The position numbers and the translations under genes are program-made. Shown here piece after piece: positions 1 through 9,733 of a stretch of DNA of 64,000 bases. This DNA is from Ruminococcus sp. AF46-10NS (GTDB lineage Bacteria > Bacillota > Clostridia > Lachnospirales > Lachnospiraceae). The stretch is taken from contig NZ_QRNF01000020.1 of assembly GCF_003474435.1 (NCBI RefSeq), forward strand, positions 1 through 64,000. The letters run 5' to 3'. The notes below the pieces were generated by a model. It searched no databases. It worked only from the letters and a program-made list of their open reading frames with translations, and was not told the origin of the DNA. Every line of letters begins with the position of its first letter. Position 1 is the first letter of the stretch.

Positions 1-14
1 ATGTCAATAAAAAT

Positions 15-65
15 ATGACTCTCACCTCATCGGCAGAATGTTTTCTGCGATTTGTAGAGAGTCAT
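15..65 (-). terminator. Putative terminator after feoB, nested hairpin
   Basis: A 9-bp outer inverted repeat (15-23 with 57-65) encloses a 6-bp inner one (33-38 with 43-48). It lies directly downstream of the feoB stop codon. On the minus strand it is followed by an A/T-rich stretch with a short T run, as expected for an intrinsic terminator. The T run is short, so termination strength is uncertain. Confidence 0.6.
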
Positions 66-75
66 AAATAATATG

Positions 76-2454
76 TCAGAATCCTAACAGCATTCCAACG
101 CCATGTACTATAAAAGCCACGATCCATGCAGTTGCACACTGTAAAACTGCAATTCCCAGAGCAGCCCGCACAGTTCCCATCTCTCTCCGCACAGTTGCAA
201 TGGCAGCAACACATGGAGTATAAAGAAGTGTAAAAATCAGAAATACATACGCTGTAAACGGTGTGAACAAAGTTGTCAGAAGAGCTGTTTTTCCACCAAG
301 GAGAACTGTCAGTGTGGAAACTACGCTTTCTTTTGCCATAAACCCTGTGATCAGTGCCGTGGATACTCTCCAGTCACCAAATCCCAACGGTACAAAAAGA
401 GGAGCCACAATGCTGCCGACTTTTGCCAGAAGACTCTGATCTGCACTGGAAACCAGATGTAATCCTGTATCAAAATTCTGCAGGAACCATACGATCAAAG
501 TTGCCGCAAAAATAATTGTAAACGCTTTCTGGATAAATCCTTTCGCTTTCTCCCAGATCAGCTGTCCGACACTTTTTGCAGAAGGCAGACGATAATTGGG
601 AAGTTCCATAACGAACGGTACGGGTTCACCTTTATATCTGGTCATTTTCAGGATCAACGCATAAAGGATTCCACAGATAATTCCTGCAAAATAAAGGCTG
701 ATCATTACAACGCCACGCCACTGTTTTGGAAAAAATGCACTGGTAAGAAGTCCATAAATAGGAAGCTTCGCACTGCAGCTCATAAATGGTGTCAGCAGAA
801 TGGTCATCTTACGATCTCTCTCACTGGACAGTGTTCTCGTTGCCATGATCGCCGGAACAGAACATCCGAAGCCAATGAGCATTGGCACAAAGCTTCTTCC
901 GGAAAGTCCGATCTTACGGAGCAGTTTATCCATTACAAAAGCCACTCGAGCCATATATCCGGTATCCTCCAGAATTGACAGAAAGAAAAACAGAGTCACA
1001 ATCGTTGGAAGGAATCCGATCACGCTCCCAATACCGCTTAAAATTCCATCTACCACAAGAGATTGCAGTACCGTGCTGACCCCTGCTGCACGCAGCCCGT
1101 TTCCAATCAATCCGATCACCCAGTCTACAGCTATTGTCATCCCGTCAGACATCCACGCTCCCAGATAATTGAATGTCATTACAAACACCAAAGCCATAAT
1201 TCCTACAAAACACGGAATCGCCGTATATTTACCGGTAAGAACACGGTCAATGGCCACGCTTCGTTTATGTTCTCTGCTCTCTGCAGGTTTTACCACGGTT
1301 TTTACACAGAGCTGCTCAATAAAACTAAATCGCATGTTTGCAAGTGCAGCTTCCCTGTCAAGTCCTCCCTCTTTTTCCATAACAGTTGTCAGTTCATTCA
1401 GAACCCGTTTCTCTCCATCCGGTAAAGCCAGCCGCTCTTCGATCAGAGGATCTTTTTCCACAATTTTTGTAGCTGCAAAACGTACCGGAAGTCCGGCATT
1501 TTTTGCATAGGGCGCAATAAGATGCACTGCCGCATGGATACACCTGTGAACTGCGCCCACCGGATCCTGGGGTGACTGATTATCTGCACAGAAATCAATC
1601 CTGCCAGGTGCTTCTCTGTATCTGGCTACATGTATTGCATGATCGATCAGCTCATCAATTCCTTCATTCTTCACTGCTGAAATAGGAACAACCGGGATTC
1701 CCAAAATCTCCTCCAGCTCATTGATCCGCACAGAACCACCATTGGCCCGCACCTCATCCATCATATTTAATGCCAGAACCATAGGAATTCCAAGTTCCAT
1801 CAGCTGCATGGTCAGATAAAGATTCCTCTCAATGTTGGAGGCGTCTACAATATTGATAATTCCCGTAGGTCTCTCATTCAGCAGAAAATCCCGTGTCACG
1901 ATTTCCTCACTGGAATAAGGGGAAAGAGAATAAATTCCTGGAAGATCTGTCACCACAGCTTCCGGATGTCGACGGATCGTCCCCTCTTTCTTATCAACTG
2001 TCACTCCGGGAAAATTTCCCACATGCTGATTCGATCCTGTCAGCTGGTTAAAAAGTGTCGTCTTACCACAATTTTGATTTCCAGCCAATGCAAAAGTGAT
2101 CGACTCACCTTTCGCAATCACATCTCCGATCCGATTCTTCCTGTAATCCTTCGCTTTCCCAAGCTCGCCCACTCCAGGATGTGCAATTGAGAAATGTCTC
2201 TTATCGTCCCGAGGTGTCACCTTCTCCTTCGTAGTCTCCACGATCTCAATCTTTGCAGCCTCCGCAAGCCGCAACGTCAACTCATATCCACGCAAAACCA
2301 GCTGAACCGGATCACCCATAGGAGCCGTTTTCCGAAGCAAAACCTCCGTCCCAGGCGTAAGTCCCATATCCAGGAGATGATGTCTCAACTCCCCCTCACC
2401 ACAAACACTGATGATTCTGCCACACTCACCAGTCTTCAATTTATCCAGTGTCAT
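76..2454 (-). CDS. feoB: Fused FeoA-FeoB ferrous iron transporter
   Basis: A 792-residue ferrous iron transporter of the cytoplasmic membrane. Residues 1-72 form a FeoA-like SH3 domain, which is a separate small protein in many bacteria. Residues 120-290 are the FeoB G domain, with G1 GNQNCGKT (125-132), DLPG (170-173) and NMMD (230-233). The C-terminal half is the polytopic permease with the two Gate regions. The ATG start at 2452-2454 is preceded by GAGGTG at good spacing. The gene is monocistronic, with its own upstream region and a terminator. The fold and role are secure from the family. Iron-responsive regulation is likely from family knowledge, but no clear Fur or DtxR box was identified. 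Confidence 0.96.
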   Translation of the reverse strand: MTLDKLKTGECGRIISVCGEGELRHHLLDMGLTPGTEVLLRKTAPMGDPVQLVLRGYELTLRLAEAAKIEIVETTKEKVTPRDDKRHFSIAHPGVGELGKAKDYRKNRIGDVIAKGESITFALAGNQNCGKTTLFNQLTGSNQHVGNFPGVTVDKKEGTIRRHPEAVVTDLPGIYSLSPYSSEEIVTRDFLLNERPTGIINIVDASNIERNLYLTMQLMELGIPMVLALNMMDEVRANGGSVRINELEEILGIPVVPISAVKNEGIDELIDHAIHVARYREAPGRIDFCADNQSPQDPVGAVHRCIHAAVHLIAPYAKNAGLPVRFAATKIVEKDPLIEERLALPDGEKRVLNELTTVMEKEGGLDREAALANMRFSFIEQLCVKTVVKPAESREHKRSVAIDRVLTGKYTAIPCFVGIMALVFVMTFNYLGAWMSDGMTIAVDWVIGLIGNGLRAAGVSTVLQSLVVDGILSGIGSVIGFLPTIVTLFFFLSILEDTGYMARVAFVMDKLLRKIGLSGRSFVPMLIGFGCSVPAIMATRTLSSERDRKMTILLTPFMSCSAKLPIYGLLTSAFFPKQWRGVVMISLYFAGIICGILYALILKMTRYKGEPVPFVMELPNYRLPSAKSVGQLIWEKAKGFIQKAFTIIFAATLIVWFLQNFDTGLHLVSSADQSLLAKVGSIVAPLFVPLGFGDWRVSTALITGFMAKESVVSTLTVLLGGKTALLTTLFTPFTAYVFLIFTLLYTPCVAAIATVRREMGTVRAALGIAVLQCATAWIVAFIVHGVGMLLGF

Positions 2455-2679
2455 TTCATCACCTCATCATAAGTTCAATGTTAAGCGGATAAAAGCATCC
2501 GCACTCTCTATATAGCTCTGCACCGAATACGTATTATCCACTTGTATAAATGTAACACAATTCAAGTTGTTTGACAATAACTGAATAATTTATAAAGTTT
2601 AGTCAAATTAACAATATTTTAAAAGTTATTTTTTGTTAACATAATAATATTCTGTCATTAATTAATAATTTTCTACACA
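2455..2679 (-). promoter_or_regulatory. feoB upstream region with candidate promoter
   Basis: This A/T-rich gap separates the glgA terminator from feoB. Reading toward feoB, a candidate promoter has -35 TTGTGT (2555-2560), a 16-bp spacer and -10 GATAAT (2533-2538). A 6-bp hairpin (2485-2490 with 2497-2502) falls in the presumed 5' untranslated leader. No gene was seen, and no convincing metal-regulator palindrome. Confidence 0.4.
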
Positions 2680-2716
2680 AAAAAGCACAGACAATAGACC
2701 ACTCATCTATTGTCTG
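2680..2716 (-). terminator. Rho-independent terminator of glgA
   Basis: A perfect 10-bp stem (2688-2697 with 2707-2716) lies 40 bp past the glgA stop. On the minus strand it is followed by a run of T residues. Confidence 0.85.
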
Positions 2717-2756
2717 CACCTTCTTATTGCTTTTAAACGTGCTCGGAAAAGAATAA

Positions 2757-4202
2757 TCATTCTCCGATCAACCAGTTATACATCTCCTCATACTGTCTTG
2801 CAGAATTATTCCAGGAGAAGTCCGCAGCCATTGCGCGGTCAACCAGCTTATTCCACTCACGTTTTTTATCATAATATACGCTCTCCGCATAACGGATCGT
2901 AGCGAGCATCTCATGTGCATTATAGTTTACAAATGAGAATCCTGTTCCTGTTCCTTCATATTCATTGTACGGAATAACAGTATCCTTCAACCCGCCTGTC
3001 TCACGAACGATCGGAAGTGTTCCGTAACGAAGGCTCATCAACTGGCTTAAGCCACATGGTTCAAACAGTGAAGGCATCAGGAACGCATCAGATGCTGCGT
3101 AAATCCTGTGGGACATTGCCTCATCGTAGTAGATCTGCGCGGAAACTTTTCCATGGTATTTCCAGTCGAAATGACGGAACATGTTCTCATAACGTTCTTC
3201 ACCAGTGCCAAGAGCAACGATCTGTACTGCATCCTGGCAGAGCTCGTCCATGATATAAGCAATCAGGTCAAAGCCCTTCTGGTCTGTCAGACGGGAAACG
3301 ATACCAATCATCATAGCCTTCGGATCCTGCTCAAGTCCAAGATCTTTCTGAAGCTGGATCTTATTTTTAACTTTCTCTTTGCGGAAGTTTCTTGCGTTGT
3401 AGTTTCTTGTAATATTCGGATCTGTCTCCGGATTGAATTCATTATAATCAATACCATTTACAATACCACGGAGGCTGTTGGCTCTGGCATTCAGAAGGCC
3501 GTCCAGCTTCTCACCGTAGAATGGTGTCTTGATCTCCTCTGCGTAGGTATTACTTACTGTAGTGATAGCATCTGCAAATACCATACCTCCTTTCAGGAAG
3601 TTGGCATCCTTGTATGCCTCCAGTTTATCCGGTGCAAAATAGTAATCAGAAAGTCCTGTAATATCCTTGACAGTCTTAACATCCCATACACCCTGGAATT
3701 TCAGGTTATGTATTGTCATGATAGTCTTAATTCCGCGGAAGAACTCATTTTCCTGGAAGGAATCATGAAGGTAAACCGGAACAAGACCTGTCTGCCAGTC
3801 GTGGCAGTGGATGATATCCGGTCTGAATCCGATCACCGGAAGCACTGATAAAACAGCCTTGGAAAAGAACGCGAATTTCTCAAGATCCCATGGTGCACTG
3901 TCATATGGTTTCGGTCCGCTGAAATAATATTCATTGTCAATGAAGTAGAACTGGATTCCATCATACTCCATCCGCATGATTCCTACATAACAATTCTTAA
4001 ATCCAAGATCCATGTAAAAATGGGTAACATACTCCATTTTATCTTTCCATTCCTGTTTCATGCAGGCATATTTCGGTAAGATCACGCGAATATCAAAATA
4101 TTTTTTGTCAAAGCACTTAGGCAGTGAGCCGGCAACATCAGCGAGTCCTCCTGTTTTGATAAAAGGTACTGCTTCTGATGCAGCAAACAGAATTTTTTTC
4201 AT
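2757..4202 (-). CDS. glgA: Glycogen synthase GlgA
   Basis: ADP-glucose-dependent bacterial glycogen synthase (GT5), 481 residues, the usual family length. It adds glucose from ADP-glucose to the non-reducing ends of alpha-1,4-glucan in the cytoplasm. The N-terminal KTGGL motif (residues 16-20) binds the nucleotide sugar. The C-terminal Rossmann domain carries SRLTDQKG and the EPCGLSQ region. The ATG at 4200-4202 was preferred over a start 8 codons upstream because GGGAGGGG sits just before it. A TATAAT hexamer at 4242-4247 lies in the short gap after spo0A, so glgA may have its own promoter as well as read-through. No other glg gene is adjacent; glgX lies about 50 kb away in this window. Confidence 0.95.
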   Translation of the reverse strand: MKKILFAASEAVPFIKTGGLADVAGSLPKCFDKKYFDIRVILPKYACMKQEWKDKMEYVTHFYMDLGFKNCYVGIMRMEYDGIQFYFIDNEYYFSGPKPYDSAPWDLEKFAFFSKAVLSVLPVIGFRPDIIHCHDWQTGLVPVYLHDSFQENEFFRGIKTIMTIHNLKFQGVWDVKTVKDITGLSDYYFAPDKLEAYKDANFLKGGMVFADAITTVSNTYAEEIKTPFYGEKLDGLLNARANSLRGIVNGIDYNEFNPETDPNITRNYNARNFRKEKVKNKIQLQKDLGLEQDPKAMMIGIVSRLTDQKGFDLIAYIMDELCQDAVQIVALGTGEERYENMFRHFDWKYHGKVSAQIYYDEAMSHRIYAASDAFLMPSLFEPCGLSQLMSLRYGTLPIVRETGGLKDTVIPYNEYEGTGTGFSFVNYNAHEMLATIRYAESVYYDKKREWNKLVDRAMAADFSWNNSARQYEEMYNWLIGE

Positions 4203-4260
4203 CTGTATTCCCCTCCCTGGGTACACCCGTTTTTATTTATAATTATACTCCAAAATTCAC

Positions 4261-5067
4261 TCAATTAAAAGTCTGATTTTTATATTCAAGTCTGATTTTA
4301 TCTGCAATTAATGCTATGAATTCTGAATTAGTGGGTTTACCCTTTCCGGTGCTTACAGTATATCCGAATAATTCGTCAATTGTATCCATCTTTCCACGGC
4401 TCCACGCTACCTCAATGGCATGGCGAATCGCACGTTCTACTCTGCTCGGTGTTGTCTGATGCCGTTTCGCAATGGTCGGATACAATACTTTCGTAATAGA
4501 ATTAAGCATCTCCATATCATTGACAGACAGAATGATCGCATCTCTTAAATACTGATATCCTTTGATATGTGCCGGAACTCCGATCTCGTGAATGATATTG
4601 GTCACATCGGTTTCCAGATTCCTCTCCGGCTGAGGTTTCCTGTTTTCTGTGATATTGGGTCTTGCAATCTCCCGCACTCTTCTGTCCCCAATCTTCCGGA
4701 TATGTTTGATCCGGTTTAAAAGTGTGGTGTTGTCGAAAGGCTTCAATACATAGTAATCTGCTCCGAGATTGAATGCATCCTCCGTAATCCGCTCCTGTCC
4801 AACTGCAGATAATACGATAAATACCGGGACTTTCTTAACATTTGCATCACGGGCAAATTTCTCCATGACGGAAAGTCCGTCCATCTTCGGCATAATGATA
4901 TCGAGAACTACCACATCCGGTTCCTTATCTTTGATTATATTACAGATTTCTTCTCCATTGTGTGCTTTTCCGACCAGTTCAAGGTCTTTATCTTCTTCGA
5001 TCATCTGACCGAGCATGTCTGTCATTTTGGCGTTATCATCAGCAATCGCAACATTTAATTTGTCCAT
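4261..5067 (-). CDS. spo0A: Sporulation master regulator Spo0A
   Basis: Response regulator that initiates sporulation, 268 residues. The receiver domain (1-120) has acidic residues D10 and D11, phosphoacceptor D56 and a conserved Lys in the LKPF motif. A linker leads to the C-terminal Spo0A DNA-binding domain (about 150-265), which contains the [14 protein letters not shown] recognition region. ATG at 5065-5067 follows AGGAGGGG. The gene sits immediately downstream of spoIVB, as in Bacillus and Clostridia. Its gap holds a sigma-A-like promoter and a 0A box, which suggests autoregulation. Confidence 0.98.
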   Translation of the reverse strand: MDKLNVAIADDNAKMTDMLGQMIEEDKDLELVGKAHNGEEICNIIKDKEPDVVVLDIIMPKMDGLSVMEKFARDANVKKVPVFIVLSAVGQERITEDAFNLGADYYVLKPFDNTTLLNRIKHIRKIGDRRVREIARPNITENRKPQPERNLETDVTNIIHEIGVPAHIKGYQYLRDAIILSVNDMEMLNSITKVLYPTIAKRHQTTPSRVERAIRHAIEVAWSRGKMDTIDELFGYTVSTGKGKPTNSEFIALIADKIRLEYKNQTFN

Positions 5068-5183
5068 GAGACCCCTCCTAACTTATCTCCTTGGGTTCCA
5101 GACATACCCCATTATCACCCGGCAGCAACTAACAAAAAAATCACTACCCTCGCTTTTTAACTCCTATAGCTGGCAACAAAGTT

Positions 5184-5213
5184 ATTATAAATGAAATCCT
5201 ATGGCGAAATCAA
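5184..5213 (-). promoter_or_regulatory. Candidate sigma-A promoter of spo0A
   Basis: On the minus strand, -35 TTGATT (5208-5213), an 18-bp spacer and -10 TATAAT (5184-5189) lie about 120 bp upstream of the spo0A start. An AGGATTT element inside the spacer resembles a sigma-H -35, but no matching -10 was seen. Confidence 0.55.
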
Positions 5214-5216
5214 GAT

Positions 5217-5242
5217 GAAAGTGGGTATTTTTTCCCACTTTC
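5217..5242. other. Hairpin in the spoIVB-spo0A gap
   Basis: A perfect 9-bp inverted repeat (5217-5225 with 5234-5242) has an 8-base T-rich loop. It lacks a T run after the stem on either strand, so a terminator role after spoIVB is only possible. Confidence 0.5.
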
Positions 5243-5253
5243 GTACGATATTT

Positions 5254-5260
5254 TTCGACA
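5254..5260 (-). promoter_or_regulatory. 0A box upstream of spo0A
   Basis: The minus strand reads TGTCGAA followed by AAA, an exact match to the core Spo0A-binding heptamer. It lies 41 bp upstream of the candidate spo0A -35, consistent with autoregulation. Confidence 0.6.
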
Positions 5261-5335
5261 TTTACCTGGAGTAATATGACAAAATTCACTTTATGCATAC
5301 CATTTCTCCATATTTTCGGGGAAAAATCTTTTTTC

Positions 5336-6544
5336 TTATTTCCCGTTTCCCATCATATTCTCAATAAAAATCCCGTATCCTCCTGTAGAATCCTGTACAA
5401 AAACATGTGTCACTGCCCCGAAAAGTTTTCCGTTCTGGAGCACCGGACTTCCTGACATTCCCTGAACAATGCCTCCTGTTTTTCCCAGAAGTTCCCTGTC
5501 TGTCACCTGGATCACAAAACTTTTATTGGAATCTTCATGGTTCATGTCAATCCTTGTGATCTCTGCTTCATATTCTTTCACTTCGCCGTCAGTGCAGCAG
5601 AGAATGGATGCCGGCCCTGTTTTCATATCCTGTTTATAGCCTACCGGAATCTTTTTTAAGGTCAGGGCTTCTATCTGTTCTGCCTTCATTGTTCCGAAAA
5701 TTCCATTTTTACTGTTTTCCGAAATATTTCCCAGGATATTTTTATCTTCGTAACGGATCAGACCGGAAAGTTCTCCGGGATTCCCTCTTTCACCTTTGCG
5801 GATTCCAAGAATCTGTGCATTGTAAAGATCTCCGTCTGCAATGTTTAATAATTCTCCTGTATCCACATCACTGATCCCGTGTCCTAATGCTCCGTATCTT
5901 CCATCCTGATCTACATAGGTGAGCGTTCCGATTCCCTGGGTGTCATCCCTCACCCAGATCCCAAGTTTATACTTCCCGTTCTCATCTTTTACAGGATCTA
6001 CAGTCAGAGGAATGGTTTTTTCGCCCCGCCGCACTTTAATAGTTACGGATTTCTCCGAAAGTTCTGCAAGATCGTCCATAAGATCCTGTTTGCACCTGAT
6101 TTCATCCTGATCAAAAGCTACAATGTAATCTCCTGGCTTTACAATGTTCCTGGCAGGATCTTCTGTTTCTCCGTTTTCCAGACGGATCTCCCCGGTGTCA
6201 ATGATCAGGACACCCTTTGTCTGCATGTAGATCCCCACAGCATCTCCGCTTACATACACATCATCCAGAGTGGTATTTTTCACTTTCACATCCTTAAAAG
6301 GAATTACTCCAAGAATCTCACTGCGAAGAATGTAGCTGTCTTTTCCGGAGACGGTGATCGCATCGTCAAAAGAGACAAAAGGACATTTCAGAAGCTTTGT
6401 CACTTCCTTACTGTTTTCATGATCCACCAGAATCTGATCCGGAATCTTCCGATCCAGAAGACGGTATCCCAGCCATCCCATCAGCATCAGATCCAGGGCA
6501 AGAAATGTAAGGAGCAGATATCTGTACTTTCTTTTTCTGTTCAT
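5336..6544 (-). CDS. spoIVB: SpoIVB peptidase
   Basis: Forespore-secreted serine peptidase of family S55, 402 residues, which signals across the intermembrane space to activate pro-sigma-K processing. An N-terminal membrane segment (about 7-27) acts as signal anchor. A PDZ-like region spans about 100-180. The catalytic residues align with the Bacillus enzyme: His222 in GHGIS, Asp349 in VTDRE and Ser364 in GMSGSP. The gene follows recN and precedes spo0A, a conserved order. The ATG start is preceded by AAGGATG. Confidence 0.96.
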   Translation of the reverse strand: MNRKRKYRYLLLTFLALDLMLMGWLGYRLLDRKIPDQILVDHENSKEVTKLLKCPFVSFDDAITVSGKDSYILRSEILGVIPFKDVKVKNTTLDDVYVSGDAVGIYMQTKGVLIIDTGEIRLENGETEDPARNIVKPGDYIVAFDQDEIRCKQDLMDDLAELSEKSVTIKVRRGEKTIPLTVDPVKDENGKYKLGIWVRDDTQGIGTLTYVDQDGRYGALGHGISDVDTGELLNIADGDLYNAQILGIRKGERGNPGELSGLIRYEDKNILGNISENSKNGIFGTMKAEQIEALTLKKIPVGYKQDMKTGPASILCCTDGEVKEYEAEITRIDMNHEDSNKSFVIQVTDRELLGKTGGIVQGMSGSPVLQNGKLFGAVTHVFVQDSTGGYGIFIENMMGNGK

Positions 6545-6595
6545 CCTACGTCACATCCTTTGTATTTTTTTGATTAAGATACTTCGTGTAAAACG

Positions 6596-6630
6596 TGTAA
6601 AAAAGAGGACGAACCTTTCGGCTGTCCTCT
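6596..6630 (-). terminator. Terminator after recN
   Basis: A 7-bp stem (6604-6610 with 6624-6630) has additional inner pairing. On the minus strand it is followed by a run of six T residues just past the recN stop. It separates the long housekeeping block from spoIVB. Confidence 0.8.
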
Positions 6631-6650
6631 CTTAGTATGTAACGTATGAA

Positions 6651-8336
6651 TTATTTCAGTCTTGTATTTTTTTGGTGCTGTGCCAATTCTTTCATTTCTC
6701 TTGCATTTCCCAAAACAGCCGGTGTGATCTCCGCGCCGCCCAGAAGTCTTGCAAGTTCCCTCACAGATTCTTCTCCTTCAAGCGGATGGATCTGGGTAAT
6801 CGTTTCTGTTTCCACCACATGTTTCTCAATTTCAAAATGCGTATCTGCCATTGCTGCAATCTGCGGCAGATGAGTGATGCACAAGACCTGTCTGTGCTGA
6901 CCGATCACTGCCATCTTCTCAGAAACTTTCTGTGCTGTGCGGCCGCTGATTCCTGTGTCAATCTCATCGAAGATCAGCGTATCGATCTGATCCTTATCTG
7001 CAAGAATCGCCTTTATCGCCAGCATGATCCTGGAAAGCTCACCTCCGGATACGATCTGTCCCAGTGGTTTTCTGCTCTCGCCCGGGTTTGTGGAAATTTC
7101 GTATTCCACGATATCATAACCATTATCTGTATAATTTTTTCTGCGATCAAAACGGATAGAAAAATCCACGTCTGCAAAATTCAGTTCTTTTAGACCTTCG
7201 ATGATTTTTTCATCCAGTTGTTTACTGTATTCTTTCCTGATCTCTGAAAGTTCATGCGACACTTTTTCAAGAATTACTTCTGAACTGGAAAGTTTTTCCT
7301 TAAGATGCTGGAAATTTTCTTCAAATTTTTCCAGTTTTTCCAGTTTTTGCTGTTGTTCTTCCTGATAAGACAGAATCTCCTCGATGGTCTGGCCATATTT
7401 TGCCTTCAGACCATTGATCAGATCCAGTCTCTTTTCCGTCTCAAAGAAAGTCTCCTCATCAAAAGTCAGGCTGTCAATATAAGAAGAAAGATCTCTGTTA
7501 AAATCGCTCAAAAGAGAATCGATCTCTGTCAGCGTTTCCATAAGAGGCATCAGTTCTTTATCATAATCAGATACCCTGGAAAACTCTTTCAAAGCAGTCC
7601 CTGTCATGTCTGCTGCGCCACGGTCATACCCGGTCATTCCGTGAACATTCTGAACCGACTCCATGATCTTTCTGGCATTGCTTAACTTCCGGTATTTCTC
7701 TTCCAGTTTCTCATCTTCACCGAAAATAAGAGCTGCCTCCTGGATCTCATTAATTTCAAATTCCAGAAATGCTTTTTCCCTGTTACGCTGTTCCTCATCC
7801 ATATCCAGCGCATTCAGCTGGTTCAGGAATTCCCTGTAATCACGGTACGCACTACGGACTTTTTCCCTTGCAGGAAGGATACGCTCCTTCCCGTACACAT
7901 CCAGGATGGCAAGCTGTCTGTCTCCGTAGAGAAGGGACTGATGCTCATGCTGTCCGTGAATATCCAGAAGACAGGCTGCTGCTGCTTTCATCTGGCTGAC
8001 TGTGCTTGTCTCTCCGTTGATCTTGTTGATACTTCTGCCGTCCATGATCTTACGTGACATCAGCACCTGCCCGTCCTCCGGATAGATGTCGAGTGCAGCA
8101 AGGGACTCCCTGGCTTTTGTGTTTTCAACCTGAAATAACAGCTCTACCAGGGCATAGGAAGCATTCTCCCGGATCATACTTCTGGAAGTTTTTCCACCCA
8201 GGATGAGCTGTATGGATCCTAACAGGATGGATTTTCCGGCTCCGGTCTCACCGGTTAAGATATTAAGTCCCGGACCGAATTCCACCTCTGTTTCCTCTAT
8301 TAGTGCAAGATTTTTTACATGCAGATGTACTAACAT
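6651..8336 (-). CDS. recN: DNA repair protein RecN
   Basis: SMC-like ATPase acting in double-strand break repair, 561 residues. Walker A GETGAGKS is near residues 29-36. A long coiled-coil middle (about 150-370) is followed by the ABC signature SGGELSR and Walker B FDEIDTG. Length and architecture are typical. It is the last gene of the leftward asp23-to-recN block and follows argR by 34 bp, the common argR-recN order in Firmicutes. Confidence 0.97.
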   Translation of the reverse strand: MLVHLHVKNLALIEETEVEFGPGLNILTGETGAGKSILLGSIQLILGGKTSRSMIRENASYALVELLFQVENTKARESLAALDIYPEDGQVLMSRKIMDGRSINKINGETSTVSQMKAAAACLLDIHGQHEHQSLLYGDRQLAILDVYGKERILPAREKVRSAYRDYREFLNQLNALDMDEEQRNREKAFLEFEINEIQEAALIFGEDEKLEEKYRKLSNARKIMESVQNVHGMTGYDRGAADMTGTALKEFSRVSDYDKELMPLMETLTEIDSLLSDFNRDLSSYIDSLTFDEETFFETEKRLDLINGLKAKYGQTIEEILSYQEEQQQKLEKLEKFEENFQHLKEKLSSSEVILEKVSHELSEIRKEYSKQLDEKIIEGLKELNFADVDFSIRFDRRKNYTDNGYDIVEYEISTNPGESRKPLGQIVSGGELSRIMLAIKAILADKDQIDTLIFDEIDTGISGRTAQKVSEKMAVIGQHRQVLCITHLPQIAAMADTHFEIEKHVVETETITQIHPLEGEESVRELARLLGGAEITPAVLGNAREMKELAQHQKNTRLK

Positions 8337-8370
8337 TCGTTTCCTTTCTGTTTTGCTTATACTGTCGATT

Positions 8371-8832
8371 TTATTTATTTCTGGACAAAATGCCGCTGAG
8401 TTTCTGTACGACTCCAGATGCCTGCTCGGAAGTCTTTACCACGCACATGATAGTATCATCTCCTGCAATACAGCCTAAAATCTCCGGCCACTTCATGGCA
8501 TCAAGAGCCGCTGCTGCTGCCATGGCCATTCCCGGAATGGTTTTTACCACTACGATGTTCTGGCCGACGTTCATGGATATCACTGCATCTTTCAGCACTC
8601 TGGAATATTTGTCACTTAACAGATCCGGTGTGTGTTCCTCCAGGATCGCATATCTTGACTTACCGTTGCTTCCTGCAACCTTGGTCATTTTCAGTGCTCG
8701 GATATCTCTGGAAACGGTAGCCTGTGTTACCTTGAAGCCGGCTTCATTCAGCCTTGCCGCAAGTTCTTCCTGTGTATCGATCTCGTACTGACGGATCAGT
8801 TCGATTATTTTCTCATGTCTTGCTACTTTCAA
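8371..8832 (-). CDS. argR: Arginine repressor ArgR
   Basis: Arginine-responsive transcription regulator, 153 residues. The N-terminal winged helix-turn-helix (1-70) includes the TQATVSRDI motif. The C-terminal hexamerisation and arginine-binding domain carries GDDTIMC. The start is TTG at 8830-8832, chosen because AGGAGG lies 7 bases upstream and the protein then begins as in the family. It lies between nadK and recN in a tight same-strand block. Confidence 0.95.
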   Translation of the reverse strand: MKVARHEKIIELIRQYEIDTQEELAARLNEAGFKVTQATVSRDIRALKMTKVAGSNGKSRYAILEEHTPDLLSDKYSRVLKDAVISMNVGQNIVVVKTIPGMAMAAAAALDAMKWPEILGCIAGDDTIMCVVKTSEQASGVVQKLSGILSRNK

Positions 8833-8848
8833 AATTGAACCTCCTGCA

Positions 8849-9709
8849 TCAGCTGTTGCTCATTTTCTGTCTCAGAACCTCCACAAAACTCAGATGGTTC
8901 AGCTTAAGGATCTTCGTTCTGGCTGTGGCCTTGCGGATCACAATCCGGTCTCCTGTCACCATGGAAATCTGGGTATCTCCATCAAAAGAAGCAACTGCAT
9001 TCTCAATGGTATTATGTCTTCCCTCCCCGATCTCCACAGTAACCGCCTCTTCTCCGGAAAGAATAATGCTTCTGGTGTTCATGGTATGAGGCGCGATCGG
9101 GGTCATGATCATCATACTGGCACTTGGAGATACCACCGGACCGCCTGCTGACAGACTGTAGCCTGTAGACCCTGTTGGCGTGGAAATAATGATTCCGTCT
9201 GCATTATAGGAATTCATATAGGCATCATTGACATAGTTTTTAAAACGGATGACACGAAGATGCCCTTCTCTTCCAATCACAATGTCATTCAGCGCAATAT
9301 CTTGTCCGATAAGGTCATCTCCATGATAAATCTTTCCTTCCAGCATCATCCGCTCTTCCAGCTCATAATCATCAGAAAGCAGACGGTCCAGTGCCGGATA
9401 TACAGAATTCTTGTCAATCTCTGCAAGAAATCCCAGTGTCCCAAGATTGATACCAAGAAGAGGAATATCTTTATGCACTACATCCCTGGCAGCCTGAAGA
9501 AGGGTTCCATCACCCCCCAGCACAATAATACACTGCGTATCTTCCGGAATCCCGTCAGGATCTGTATAATGATAAGGCCCCTCCATCTTCTCTGTGATTG
9601 GCTGAACATGACATCTGGCCCCTCTCTGTTCCAGATATTTAATGATCATACCTGAAAAAGCCAGCTCCGGATCTTTCGCACTGTTTGGAATTATATAAAA
9701 TCTGTCCAT
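8849..9709 (-). CDS. nadK: NAD kinase
   Basis: Phosphorylates NAD to NADP in the cytosol; 286 residues. The hallmark GGDG motif is at 65-68, NADG at 169-172, and the TPTGSTGYSLSAGGP stretch starts near 177. These define the catalytic and NAD-binding core. It lies 24 bp after tlyA and 16 bp before argR, in the conserved dxs-tlyA-nadK-argR-recN order. Confidence 0.97.
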   Translation of the reverse strand: MDRFYIIPNSAKDPELAFSGMIIKYLEQRGARCHVQPITEKMEGPYHYTDPDGIPEDTQCIIVLGGDGTLLQAARDVVHKDIPLLGINLGTLGFLAEIDKNSVYPALDRLLSDDYELEERMMLEGKIYHGDDLIGQDIALNDIVIGREGHLRVIRFKNYVNDAYMNSYNADGIIISTPTGSTGYSLSAGGPVVSPSASMMIMTPIAPHTMNTRSIILSGEEAVTVEIGEGRHNTIENAVASFDGDTQISMVTGDRIVIRKATARTKILKLNHLSFVEVLRQKMSNS

Positions 9710-9733
9710 ATTGCTTTAAGTCCTTTCCAAACA

